Positions 1-8,328 of a stretch of DNA of 64,000 nt are shown here, one piece after another. Below the pieces are notes generated by a model. It saw nothing but the letters and a program-made list of their open reading frames with translations. It was not told where the DNA came from and ran no database searches. Source of the stretch: Arenibacter echinorum (GTDB lineage: Bacteria > Bacteroidota > Bacteroidia > Flavobacteriales > Flavobacteriaceae). The position numbers and the translations under genes were made by a program. The DNA lies in contig NZ_QLLN01000004.1 of assembly GCF_003259375.1 (NCBI RefSeq), forward strand, positions 309,100-373,099, read 5' to 3'. Every line of letters starts with the position of its first letter. The first letter of the stretch is position 1.

Positions 1-444
1 ATACACCACATCGAAGCGGTCCTTAATAGCATCTCCCATATGCCATTTTCCGGCCTGGGCGGTCCAATAACCGGAGTCTTTCAACTTTTCCACAAGGGTC
101 ATTTTGTCCGGGGTAAGTGGCCAGTGTAGTTGCTCGGCATTGGTATTGTGCGGGTATAGCCCAGTGATAATGCTTGTTCTACTGGGACTGCAGGAACTGG
201 CAGTAAGAAATGCCTGGTCAAATCGCATCCCATCCTTGGCAAGCTTATCTATATTTGGGGTCCTTATGTTTGGATGTCCATATGCCCCGCTATCGTCCCA
301 AGCCATATCGTCTGCTATTATAAGAACAATATTAGGCCGTTGGTCATCAATTTGCTTTGACTCCTTTTTTGGAGTGCAGGAAATGTTCCATAGTGCAAAA
401 GTGAAAATAAATAGCTTTAAGGCATCTAGGTCATGGTTGGACAT
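1..444 (-). CDS. Sulfatase, S1 family (partial, C-terminus beyond left edge)
   Basis: This is the N-terminal 148 codons of a formylglycine-dependent sulfatase, predicted to remove sulfate esters from polysaccharide in the periplasm or at the cell surface. Seen: the start ATG at 444 is followed by a hydrophobic stretch ending in a lipobox-like NISC (Cys23). Then come RPNIVLIIADD (metal-binding Asp pair), TPNIDKLAKDG, and the maturation motif C-S-P-S-R with Cys85 followed by TSIITG. GKWHMGD, another conserved sulfatase block, lies just before the edge. Known of the family: Cys85 would be converted to formylglycine by a sulfatase-maturating enzyme, not found in this window. The frame is open to base 1, so the remaining roughly 300 or more residues lie outside. 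It is followed upstream by the lactonase-like gene on the same strand (15 bp gap), so the two are probably co-transcribed. Substrate unknown. Confidence 0.9.
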   Translation of the reverse strand, partial: MSNHDLDALKLFIFTFALWNISCTPKKESKQIDDQRPNIVLIIADDMAWDDSGAYGHPNIRTPNIDKLAKDGMRFDQAFLTASSCSPSRTSIITGLYPHNTNAEQLHWPLTPDKMTLVEKLKDSGYWTAQAGKWHMGDAIKDRFDVVY

Positions 445-459
445 TGGGGCTTAATTGTT

Positions 460-1635
460 TTAAAACTTTAAACAAACTGGTTGTGGAATAGCTATTTCAT
501 TTCCAGTATAGTTTAAAAGCCCGGTTTGGCCATCTACCTTAAAAACAGTGATATTATCCGATTTCTGGTTGGCTACCAAAAGAAAATTGCCATCTGGTGA
601 CAAGGCAAAATTCCTAGGCCAATCCCCCTGCACAGGTTCTATGGTCAGAAGTTTTAAATCTCCGCTTTCAGATACAGAATAAACAGCTATACTATTATGC
701 CCCCTGTTGGAAGCATAAAGGAATCGGCCATCGTTACTAATATGAATATCGGCACAGGCATTTGGTTCCTGGTAATCATCTGGGAGCGTACTCTTTTTAT
801 CTATTATTGTAAAAACTCCGGTCTCTTCATCCACGGTGGCCGACAAGACGGTACTGGACAGTTCATTTATAATAAACACCTTGTTTTGCGTTGGATGGAA
901 TACAAGATGTCTTGGACCGTCGCCAGGATCCAATTGTAGACCGACTTCCGCTTTGCCCAATTTCTTTTCCGAATTAATTGGATACGTCAAAATCTGATCA
1001 ATACCCAAATCTACGGCATATAAAAATTTTCCGTTTTGCGAAAATTGTACACAGTGTGCATGGGCTGTTTTTTGGTTGGGATGCGGACCACTTCCCGTAT
1101 GTTGTATCCCTTGGGGTTCATCCAATATAACCCCCTTTTCATTAATGGGATATAGTACAATACTGCCCGAGCTATAATTTGCTGCAGCAACAAGATGTTC
1201 CTCGGGACTTACCCCAACATAACAGGCCCCATCTCCTTTACTTGGTAGATTGGCCACTCTGTTCAAAGCCGTTTTATCTTCGTTCCATTGGAATGCAGAT
1301 ACACTGCCCGGTTTAGTTCCATTAGAGGAATAGACCATGTCACCATTCTTTGAAAGGTATAGATAACCTGGTTTACTCTCTTCGGCCACACGGTGGCTAT
1401 TGGAAAGTTGCCCTGTTTCAGTATTGAAGTCGAGCTGGTAAATACCTTGGTCCTCACCTTCGGCAAAACTTCCTACCAAAAGTTTTTGAATTTTTCCTTT
1501 GGAATTTTCTATTTTTTCAAAATCCGTCTCGGATATTTCTTTCTTTTTGGAGTTCGATTTACATCCGATTAAAATAGACGTCACCAATAATAGGGCTATG
1601 AATCCAGAATACTGTTGCAATGGAAGTCTTAACAT
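460..1635 (-). CDS. Lactonase-family seven-bladed beta-propeller lipoprotein (6-phosphogluconolactonase-like)
   Basis: A 391-residue protein with the look of the lactonase family (Pgl/YbhE fold, PF10282). The N-terminus has a hydrophobic segment ending in LIGC, an SPII lipobox, so it is probably a periplasmic lipoprotein rather than a cytoplasmic pentose-phosphate enzyme. Repeated propeller blades carry typical strings such as GKFLYAVDLGIDQI, DGPRHLVFHP, DGRFLYASNRGHNSIAVY and GDWPRNFALSPDGNFLLVANQ. Known of the family: members hydrolyse sugar lactones. Inference: beside a KDGal kinase/aldolase pair and a sulfatase it could open an aldonolactone released during galactan use. It is also common for such propellers to have no proven activity, so the substrate is open. 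Start ATG at 1635 gives a good signal peptide. Confidence 0.85.
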   Translation of the reverse strand: MLRLPLQQYSGFIALLLVTSILIGCKSNSKKKEISETDFEKIENSKGKIQKLLVGSFAEGEDQGIYQLDFNTETGQLSNSHRVAEESKPGYLYLSKNGDMVYSSNGTKPGSVSAFQWNEDKTALNRVANLPSKGDGACYVGVSPEEHLVAAANYSSGSIVLYPINEKGVILDEPQGIQHTGSGPHPNQKTAHAHCVQFSQNGKFLYAVDLGIDQILTYPINSEKKLGKAEVGLQLDPGDGPRHLVFHPTQNKVFIINELSSTVLSATVDEETGVFTIIDKKSTLPDDYQEPNACADIHISNDGRFLYASNRGHNSIAVYSVSESGDLKLLTIEPVQGDWPRNFALSPDGNFLLVANQKSDNITVFKVDGQTGLLNYTGNEIAIPQPVCLKF

Positions 1636-1753
1636 ATCATTTTATTATTAATATTGAATCTTAAATATAATGATACCTGCTCTCTAAAAAAAAAGAGTTT
1701 AAACATTTTCATTTACAAGCCTTCATTCTATAAATAAAAACACCCATAGCACA

Positions 1754-1781
1754 TTGAAAACAAGGCATTTGTAGTATCTTG
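1754..1781 (+). promoter_or_regulatory. Candidate Bacteroidota-type promoter for the T9SS gene
   Basis: TTG at 1754-1756 and TATCTTG at 1775-1781 are separated by 18 bp. This resembles the flavobacterial sigma-A consensus (TTG, 17-23 bp, TAnnTTTG), although the -7 box is imperfect. Transcription would start near 1788, just upstream of the ATG at 1802. Pattern match only. Confidence 0.4.
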
Positions 1782-1801
1782 TATAGCCTGAACGATGTAG
1801 A

Positions 1802-2923
1802 ATGCGAAAACAACTGCTTTACTTATCCATAGCTCTATGTGGAATACTCTCCCATGCGCAGTTGGAATGCCCAACAATGATAAGTCCCCCCAACGGTTCC
1901 GTAAACATTAGTTCACCTACAATTATTTCGTGGTCGGAAACCCCTTCGGCATCTGGCTACCTTTTAACTCTGGGAAGCTCCCCTACTTCTGACGATATCC
2001 TGAGCAAAACAATATATATGGTGAATTATAGTGAAGAAATCAATTTTCCAAACAATGCTACTATCTATGTTACCATTACTCCTTTCAACGATATGGAAAT
2101 TGCCAGCGGTTGCCCAAAGTGGTCGTTTAGCACCCCCCAGGAATGTGACTTTTATATAAATTCAAAAAAAGATATATCGGTCTGTTATACCGAAAACGTA
2201 GGGACCAATGAAATTTTTGTAGATTTTGCTAGTATTGAACGGGAACTTATAGGTGCGCAGGAAGATCTTTTGTTAACCTATTCTGATTTGATCGGTAATG
2301 CCATTGATCTCAACCAACTTTTGCCAAACCCAAACTCCAGCCCATATACTCTTCTGGTTAGAGCTTCGGATGCCAATGGCTGCTTAAAAGAGACTATATT
2401 TAGCCTTAGGTTGGTAAGCCCCCCACTTGTTGACCTATTGGATGATGTGGTGGTGTGTGAAAGTTTTGCGCTACCAGTACTTAGTGCGAACAACCGTTAT
2501 TATACCGGACCCAACGGCACAGGCAGCGAACTCCAAGCTGGCATTAGAGTTGCCAACAGTCAGCTAATATATATTATAAACCAGGTAGGTTCCTGTATGG
2601 AACAATCCAGTTTTAGAATTAACATTGACCCTTTAGACTGTGTTGGCCAGGCTAGCGCAATGCAATTCCCAAAATTCTTCACGCCTAATGGAGATGGCAT
2701 CAATGACTTTTGGCAGCTTAACCGTGCTGAATTAAATATTACGGAAAGGTCACCTGTATTAATTTATGACCGGTATGGAAAATTAGTACGTATGTTGGAA
2801 TTTGACAGCCAGGGCTGGGACGGCAGCTATGATGGCTCACCAATGCCCTCATCGGATTATTGGTTCTTTGTGAATTTGGGCAACAATAAGTCCTTAAGCG
2901 GACACTTCAGCTTAAAACGATGA
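1802..2923 (+). CDS. T9SS type B sorting domain-containing secreted protein
   Basis: A 373-residue secreted protein. Residues 1-20 form a signal peptide ending SHAQ. Residues about 21-110 look like a fibronectin/Ig-like domain (SPPNGSVNISSPTIISWS ... SGYLLTLG), followed by a less recognisable middle with paired cysteines. The C-terminal 85 residues match the gliding-motility-associated (CHU_C, type B) sorting domain: FFTPNGDGINDFWQL, ILIYDRYGKLV-like strand, GWDGSYDG, SSDYWFFV and a terminal GHFSLKR. Known of the family: this domain routes proteins through the type IX system and usually leaves them associated with the surface through SprF-type partners. It stands alone on the plus strand between two minus-strand sugar genes. 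No enzymatic domain is visible, so an adhesin-like or binding role is the most that can be inferred. Confidence 0.88.
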   Translation: MRKQLLYLSIALCGILSHAQLECPTMISPPNGSVNISSPTIISWSETPSASGYLLTLGSSPTSDDILSKTIYMVNYSEEINFPNNATIYVTITPFNDMEIASGCPKWSFSTPQECDFYINSKKDISVCYTENVGTNEIFVDFASIERELIGAQEDLLLTYSDLIGNAIDLNQLLPNPNSSPYTLLVRASDANGCLKETIFSLRLVSPPLVDLLDDVVVCESFALPVLSANNRYYTGPNGTGSELQAGIRVANSQLIYIINQVGSCMEQSSFRINIDPLDCVGQASAMQFPKFFTPNGDGINDFWQLNRAELNITERSPVLIYDRYGKLVRMLEFDSQGWDGSYDGSPMPSSDYWFFVNLGNNKSLSGHFSLKR

Positions 2924-3013
2924 AAATACAGCTATCCATTTCCGCCAGTAATGTAAGGCCTTCATTTCTTTTTCCTAAAAATCCTTTTTTTTAATCGCCA
3001 AATTCATTCCTAT

Positions 3014-3652
3014 CTAACGACCAATTTCAGCTTTTATCTTGGCGAAATGCTCGGTCAGCCCTTCAAAATTTCCATCTTGAATAAGTTTTTTATTAAAGAG
3101 TGAACTGCCCATTCCTACGCCTACAACACCAGCCTCAAAAAAAGATTTGATATTTTCCAAAGAAACCCCGCCAGTAGGCAAAAGCTTAATATCGTTAAGT
3201 GGAGCCGCAATGTCCCTTATAAATTGAACCCCAAGCTGGGAGGCCGGGAATATTTTTACAGCCGATGCCCCTAAACTCCAAGCCTTATATATTTCCGTAG
3301 GGGAGTAAGCTCCTGGAAAAATAGGTATCTCTTGGGCTACGGCAGTTTTAATAACGGCCTCATCAATGATCGGGGTCACAATAAACTGGGCTCCGGCAGC
3401 AACGGCTATTTCATAATCCTGCAAATTGCAGACCGTACCAGCACCAACATTGAGCTGCTGAAATTCTTTCCGCAGCATGGCTATCATTTGGGCAGCTCCA
3501 GGAGTGTTCATGGTTATTTCTATGGTGTGCAGGCCCGCCCGTAGATACGCCTTGGCAATATCCTGAATAACGTCCATGGACACTCCCCTTACAATACCCA
3601 CAATGGGGGCCCTATTGTAGAGCTCCCATGAAAATGATTCTTTATTTAACAT
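3014..3652 (-). CDS. dgoA: 2-dehydro-3-deoxy-6-phosphogalactonate / KDPG aldolase family protein
   Basis: A 212-residue class I aldolase of the KDPG/KDPGal family, which splits 2-keto-3-deoxy-6-phospho-galactonate (or -gluconate) into pyruvate and glyceraldehyde 3-phosphate in the cytoplasm. Seen: APIVGIVRG, the catalytic-Glu segment HTIEITMNTPGA, GAGTVCNLQDYE, the strand QFIVTPIIDE, the Schiff-base Lys in SAVKIFPASQLG, and the phosphate-binding LPTGGVSLEN. Length is normal for the family. I use the ATG at 3652. A TTG at 3679 would extend it but is less likely, because the ATG overlaps the kinase stop codon by 11 bases, a typical translational coupling. The kinase neighbour points to galactonate-type substrates, hence the symbol. 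The Eda (gluconate) specificity cannot be excluded from sequence alone. Confidence 0.9.
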   Translation of the reverse strand: MLNKESFSWELYNRAPIVGIVRGVSMDVIQDIAKAYLRAGLHTIEITMNTPGAAQMIAMLRKEFQQLNVGAGTVCNLQDYEIAVAAGAQFIVTPIIDEAVIKTAVAQEIPIFPGAYSPTEIYKAWSLGASAVKIFPASQLGVQFIRDIAAPLNDIKLLPTGGVSLENIKSFFEAGVVGVGMGSSLFNKKLIQDGNFEGLTEHFAKIKAEIGR

Positions 3653-4595
3653 TTGCTTCCAAAATTTTTCGCTGGCCAACCAATAGGGCCGTTTCTATAA
3701 TTTGTGGGTCAAAACAAACTATTCGGGCTTCCGCCAGAAACGATTTCAAAGCCAATTGGTACAACTCGTTTTGTATACCAGTTACCGCAAGGTATACCGT
3801 TTCCCTGCTATCTTTCAAATGGGACAACTCCGCTCCGATCAGCAATCCGGACAGAAAATAATAGTTTTCAGAGCTGGAGGATTTATGTATCAAACTATTT
3901 GCCCTAATGGAAAAAAGCGATGACATCTGTTGGTTGTCCACTCCTTTTTTAACACCTTTCAAAAAAGTATCCTTAAATAAAGGGCTCCATGGCACTTCCT
4001 CCAGGGAGGCGGACAAAATACTGTGTTTCCCAATAACCTCAAATAATTCTCCGGTCATATAGGTAGTGAAATCCATAAATTGCCCATCATTGAATTGGAT
4101 ATGTTTACTATGCGTTCCTGGCAATAAAAGTATCCCCATTCCCCTCTTGGGCAGGTAATCCGTAAGCCCTATGGCCTGGATTTCCTCCCCACGCATTACA
4201 TCGCTATTGGTTCTAGCCCCTGAGATTAAAAGGAGGTCCAAATCCCTACCCAAAGGAACCCAATTACTAATCAGATCTTCCCCAGAAAATGCAATGGGCA
4301 ATTTACAATACTCCAATTCCTGCATGCCTATGGATGAGGACAGCATTCCTGAAGACACCACATAACGCTTTCCAACTTCCTTCAAATCCAACTTCTCCAG
4401 CTGTGCCAACAAATAATTCGTAAAAAAGGCTTTCTGGGTTAGTTCCTTTTGCTTTTTGTACAACTCATAGCATTTTTTAATCCCCAAATCGCTCCTACAT
4501 TCCGAAAGGATCTTTAAAGAATTTGTTTCTACCAAACGGAGTCTAAAATTGGAGGTGCCCCAATCACAACTGATAAACTTTTCGGGTAGCCCCAT
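3642..4595 (-). CDS. dgoK: 2-dehydro-3-deoxygalactonokinase (DgoK family)
   Basis: A 317-residue sugar-acid kinase of the DgoK family (PF05035), phosphorylating 2-keto-3-deoxygalactonate with ATP in the cytoplasm. Seen: the N-terminal phosphate-binding block FISCDWGTSNFRLRLVE, the central GARTNSDVMRGEEIQ, the strongly conserved LLLPGTHSKHIQF and FTTYMTGELFEVI, and a C-terminal FLSGLLIGAEL block. The gene overlaps the aldolase gene by 11 bases and both are on the minus strand, so they form a two-gene operon. Known: KDGal kinase plus KDPGal aldolase finishes D-galactonate catabolism. Homologous enzymes complete 3,6-anhydro-D-galactose degradation in marine carrageenan users. Neither the dehydrogenase nor the cycloisomerase of that route is visible in this window. 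Confidence 0.92.
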   Translation of the reverse strand: MGLPEKFISCDWGTSNFRLRLVETNSLKILSECRSDLGIKKCYELYKKQKELTQKAFFTNYLLAQLEKLDLKEVGKRYVVSSGMLSSSIGMQELEYCKLPIAFSGEDLISNWVPLGRDLDLLLISGARTNSDVMRGEEIQAIGLTDYLPKRGMGILLLPGTHSKHIQFNDGQFMDFTTYMTGELFEVIGKHSILSASLEEVPWSPLFKDTFLKGVKKGVDNQQMSSLFSIRANSLIHKSSSSENYYFLSGLLIGAELSHLKDSRETVYLAVTGIQNELYQLALKSFLAEARIVCFDPQIIETALLVGQRKILEANVK

Positions 4596-5038
4596 ATTTA
4601 TTATAATGCTTTAATTACTCTTTATTTAGTCAGATTATGGTAAAGTGCAATAGTTGTACAAGCCTCTTCAACATCGCTGATTTTTATTCCCCTTTAGCGC
4701 CTGTAATTATCAAAATGAAATCTGGGATTGTTCCTTAGATGCCACTATTTCCGAAAAATACGTTAATTATTTTCATATTTAAAATATATCTCTAAAGCGA
4801 AACAAATATTGGCACAAATTCCAAGCTTGCTTCTTGATGTCTGGATTACACCATTTTAGATTTCACCCACAATAGTTCAAACTCACAAAAAATTGACAGA
4901 AGAGTCCCTTTGCCCAAAAATTCATCGATAAAATATGGCGATTGGTATAGGGAATCCCCGTTTCAATCTATTTCATTCAATTCTGGTTGCCCTATGCGGG
5001 ATATTTGATATGAATTTACATTTGAAAGGTTTAAATCC
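4596..5038. promoter_or_regulatory. Divergent intergenic region, dgoK / efflux operon
   Basis: A 443-bp AT-rich spacer between divergently transcribed genes, so it should hold promoters for both. A TACATTTG sequence at 5017-5024 matches the flavobacterial -7 box (TAnnTTTG). It lies so close to the ATG at 5039 that the leader would be very short, and the nearest upstream TTG is about 27 bp away, longer than consensus. I see no convincing open reading frame, RNA gene or long inverted repeat here. Confidence 0.4.
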
Positions 5039-6361
5039 ATGAAAAAATATATCATATTAACAATCCTTTTTATTGCTCAGTTTGTAAAAGGGCAAACAAC
5101 GATTGATTCTGTCCAGAAAATTTGGACATTGGAAGCGTGCATTAACTACGCTCTGGAGAACAACATAAGTGTAAAACAAGCCGAATTGTCCAAGAACATT
5201 ACTGAAGCCAGCTATCTGGCAACAAAATCTTTAAGGTTGCCCAATCTAAGTGGCAACGCTTCCCAGAATTTCACAAACGGGAATTCCATAGATCCCATTA
5301 CAAGCGATTTCGTTTCCCAACAGATCAATTCCACCAGCCTGGGATTGAACTCCCAGCTAACCCTTTTCCAAGGGAACCAGATCAACAATCAGATAAAACA
5401 AGGAAAGCTGCTAATAGATCAATATACGCTATATGAGGAAGAGGCCAAGAACAATATAACTTTGAGCATTACAGAAAGTTATATTCAATTACTATATGCC
5501 AAAGAGAATATATTGATTGCCGAAAACAACCTTGAGGTATCGCAAAAAGAAGAAGAGAGGGCCAAGGCTAGACTGGATGCCGGATCTATCGCCATAAAGG
5601 AGTATACCGATGCCCAATCGCAAACCGCTACAAACCGGTACCTTCTTATAAATACAAAAAACGATTATGCGCTGCAGCTTTTATCTTTAAAACAACAATT
5701 GGAACTGCCCCCAAACACTAATTTTGAGATTGCCGATGCAGATGAAATTATCCTGGATATTGTCCCCGACCTAAATGAAGTCTATTCCGAAGCATTGGAA
5801 AATCTTCCGGAAATAAATGCAGGCAAGATAAATGTTTCCCTTTCTGAAAAAGACTTGGACATTGCCAAAGGAGGCTACCTGCCCACCCTATCCTTAACTG
5901 GAAGTCTGGGTTCTGGCTACACCTCTACGCAAGATTTTAATTTCACCGATCAAATGGACCTGAACTTCAACCAAAGATTGGGACTATCCCTGAACGTACC
6001 CATTTTTAACAGAAACAAGACCAAATCTGAGGTGCAAACAGCCAAAATCAATATTGACATGGCCAAATTGGAACTGGCGCAGGGAGAAAAAGACCTCTAC
6101 AGAAAAATAGAAACAGCCTGGCAAAATGCCATTACCTCCCAGAGTGAAATGGAAGCTGCCGATATCGCAAGAAATGCGGCAAAAGAATCCTTCAGACTGG
6201 CACAAAAACAATATGAATTGGGTGCTTTGAGTACAACGGACCTTATCTTAAGCCAGAATACCTATACCAATACGGAACAAAATTATATCCAGGCCAAATA
6301 TCTAAGCCTTTTATACCACCAATTACTACAATTTTATCAAGGAAACGATATTAAACTTTAA
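5039..6361 (+). CDS. TolC family outer-membrane efflux protein
   Basis: A 440-residue outer-membrane channel protein of the TolC/OEP family (PF02321 twice). Residues 1-19 form a signal peptide ending VKGQ. The first OEP repeat starts with WTLEACINYALENNISVKQAEL, and long coiled helices rich in Ala/Gln/Glu follow. The second half repeats the pattern (LPEINAGKINVSLSEKDLDIAKGGYLPTLSLTGSLG ... ALSTTDLILSQNTYTNTEQNYI). Known of the family: trimers form a barrel and periplasmic tunnel docking with an adaptor. It is the first gene of a six-gene co-directional set whose next three members are the adaptor and an ABC pump, so it is the exit duct of that pump. Length is typical. Confidence 0.93.
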   Translation: MKKYIILTILFIAQFVKGQTTIDSVQKIWTLEACINYALENNISVKQAELSKNITEASYLATKSLRLPNLSGNASQNFTNGNSIDPITSDFVSQQINSTSLGLNSQLTLFQGNQINNQIKQGKLLIDQYTLYEEEAKNNITLSITESYIQLLYAKENILIAENNLEVSQKEEERAKARLDAGSIAIKEYTDAQSQTATNRYLLINTKNDYALQLLSLKQQLELPPNTNFEIADADEIILDIVPDLNEVYSEALENLPEINAGKINVSLSEKDLDIAKGGYLPTLSLTGSLGSGYTSTQDFNFTDQMDLNFNQRLGLSLNVPIFNRNKTKSEVQTAKINIDMAKLELAQGEKDLYRKIETAWQNAITSQSEMEAADIARNAAKESFRLAQKQYELGALSTTDLILSQNTYTNTEQNYIQAKYLSLLYHQLLQFYQGNDIKL

Positions 6362-6371
6362 TTAATTTAAA

Positions 6372-7574
6372 ATGAAAAATAAAAAAAGTATCATTATAGG
6401 CAGCATTGTATTAGTAGTACTAGCCATTGTAACTTATAGCCTTTTAAGTGGTGGTGATGCCATTGTTGTTGAAGCCAAAACAGTACTGGCCAAAAAAGCA
6501 AATGTAACTACGATGGTTACTGCAACAGGAACTATGGAACCAATTATACAAGTAGAAGTCGGGACACAAGTTTCTGGAGTTGTGGAAAAAATATACGTAG
6601 ACTATAATAGCATAGTGACCGAAGGGCAATTGATTGCCGAATTGGACAAAACAAACCTAAGGGCGGCACTTACACAAGCACAGGCAGCTTATGATAATGC
6701 GGTGAGCCAAAGGAACTACATGCAGACCATCTACGACCGACAAAAAACACTTTATGACAATCAGGTGATCAGTAAGTCGGATTTTGATGACTCCCAATAT
6801 AATATTGAAACGGCAAAAGGCACGGTGACCCAACGCTTATCCGACCTTGAAAGGGCAAGAACCAATCTAAGCTATGCCGATATTTATTCGCCCATAGATG
6901 GTGTGATACTTTCCAGGGCAATAGACGAAGGCCAAACGGTAGCAGCAAGTTTTAGCACGCCTACATTGTTTACCATAGCACAAGATTTAAAGGAAATGCA
7001 GGTAGAAGCTGATGTTGATGAAGCCGATATTGGCCAAGTAAAAGAAGGGCAACGTGTCACTTTTACGGTAGATGCTTATATGGGGGAAATCTTTGAAGGT
7101 ATCGTTACACAGGTTAGATTAGACCCAACTGTAACTTCAAATGTAGTAACCTACACAGTAGTAATTAAGGCAGACAACCCAGATTTAAAACTGAAACCAG
7201 GTTTAACAGCCACAATTTCAATTTATACCTTAGAATTGAAAGATGTTTTAACAGCTGAGGCCAAAGCGGTGAATTTTAAACCAAACGTCCAAACCTTTGC
7301 GGAATATAATGAACAACACAATTTACCAAATTCCGACAACCATAATAACAATGACAACACAACCCTTTGGGTGTTAGGAGCCAATGGAGCTATAACTTCA
7401 AAAACAGTGGCACTGGGTGCAAGTGATGGGGTAAACGTGCAGATAGTAAGTGGTGTTACTGATGGAGAAAAATTAGTATATAGTTTAAAAGGTGTTAGTA
7501 AATCTGAAATTTCAAAAGAAGCAACAAATGAGAGTCCATTTATGCCACAACGACCTGGTGGCAAGAAAAAATAA
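6372..7574 (+). CDS. HlyD/MacA-type periplasmic adaptor subunit
   Basis: A 400-residue membrane-fusion protein. Residues about 6-27 form one N-terminal membrane anchor. A lipoyl/barrel-sandwich half follows (VEVGTQVSGVVEKIYVDYNSIVTEGQLIAELD), then an alpha-hairpin coiled coil rich in Gln/Ala (residues about 95-165). The second half-motif is YADIYSPIDGVILSRAIDEGQTVAASF, then a beta-barrel (ADVDEADIGQVKEGQRVTFTVDAY) and a membrane-proximal domain. The C-terminal tail is low complexity (PNSDNHNNNDNT, then PQRPGGKKK). Known: MacA-type adaptors link an inner-membrane MacB transporter to TolC. The gene starts 10 bp after the TolC gene and ends 8 bp before the ATPase gene. Substrate (macrolide, peptide, lipoprotein or siderophore) is not predictable. 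Confidence 0.93.
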   Translation: MKNKKSIIIGSIVLVVLAIVTYSLLSGGDAIVVEAKTVLAKKANVTTMVTATGTMEPIIQVEVGTQVSGVVEKIYVDYNSIVTEGQLIAELDKTNLRAALTQAQAAYDNAVSQRNYMQTIYDRQKTLYDNQVISKSDFDDSQYNIETAKGTVTQRLSDLERARTNLSYADIYSPIDGVILSRAIDEGQTVAASFSTPTLFTIAQDLKEMQVEADVDEADIGQVKEGQRVTFTVDAYMGEIFEGIVTQVRLDPTVTSNVVTYTVVIKADNPDLKLKPGLTATISIYTLELKDVLTAEAKAVNFKPNVQTFAEYNEQHNLPNSDNHNNNDNTTLWVLGANGAITSKTVALGASDGVNVQIVSGVTDGEKLVYSLKGVSKSEISKEATNESPFMPQRPGGKKK

Positions 7575-7582
7575 AAATAACC

Positions 7583-8326
7583 ATGAGTAAAGAAATTATA
7601 AAAATTGAAGATTTAACTCGTGAGTTTATTATGGGAGCTGAAACGGTTCGCGCTTTACGAGGTATCTCTTTTACAATTAAAGAAGGCGAATTTGTTACCA
7701 TTATGGGCTCTAGTGGTTCGGGGAAAAGTACCTTATTGAATATTTTAGGATGTTTAGATCAACCAACTTCTGGAATTTACGAAATTGATGGCGTAAAAAT
7801 GAAGGATTTAAGTAAGAACCAACTGGCTACTATACGAAACGAAAAAATAGGCTTTATTTTTCAATCTTACAATTTATTGGCAAGAACATCAGCTTTAGAA
7901 AATGTAGAATTACCCTTGTTCTATAATAGTAAAGTTTCGTCAGAGGAGCGAAGGGACAGAGCTATAAAAGCAATAGAAATGGTTGGTTTAAGCGACAGAA
8001 AGGATCACACACCTTCCCAACTTTCAGGTGGTCAACAGCAACGTGTGGCCATTGCAAGATCATTGGTAAACAGCCCAGTTATGATATTGGCAGATGAGGC
8101 TACAGGAAATCTGGACACAAAAACTGCCTACGAAATCATGTCGATTTTTCAAGAGTTAAACAAACAAGGTATAACCATAGTATTTGTAACACACGAACCG
8201 GATATTGCCTCATTTAGCAATAGAACCATCGTGTTAAAAGATGGAAACATCATCCAAGATAAAATAAATAATAAGGTACTATCTGCCGCTGAAGAATTAG
8301 CAAATTTACCTAAACAAGACGATTAG
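7583..8326 (+). CDS. ABC transporter ATP-binding protein (MacB/LolD type)
   Basis: A 247-residue cytoplasmic ATPase subunit. Walker A is GSSGSGKST (residues about 42-50), the Q-loop is FIFQSYNLL, the signature is LSGGQQQRVAIARSL, Walker B is PVMILADEATGNLD, and the switch His is in VTHEPDIA. The N-terminal pattern IKIEDLTREFIMGAETVRALRGISF is typical of the MacB/LolD/FtsE group. Unlike E. coli MacB, the ATPase is a separate polypeptide from the permease, which starts 2 bp after the stop codon of this gene. Third-position A/T appears higher here than in the flanking TolC and kinase genes, seen by eye only. Confidence 0.95.
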   Translation: MSKEIIKIEDLTREFIMGAETVRALRGISFTIKEGEFVTIMGSSGSGKSTLLNILGCLDQPTSGIYEIDGVKMKDLSKNQLATIRNEKIGFIFQSYNLLARTSALENVELPLFYNSKVSSEERRDRAIKAIEMVGLSDRKDHTPSQLSGGQQQRVAIARSLVNSPVMILADEATGNLDTKTAYEIMSIFQELNKQGITIVFVTHEPDIASFSNRTIVLKDGNIIQDKINNKVLSAAEELANLPKQDD

Positions 8327-8328
8327 TT

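Noticed and set aside
104..454. Plus-strand 116-codon frame at the left edge
   Set aside because: It lies antisense to the N-terminus of a clear sulfatase (C-S-P-S-R motif) on the minus strand and has no family resemblance.
3014..3679. Longer start (TTG 3679) for the aldolase; likewise TTG starts at 14364, 31591 and 41908
   Set aside because: In each case an ATG 9-27 bases downstream gives a better signal peptide or a typical coupled overlap.
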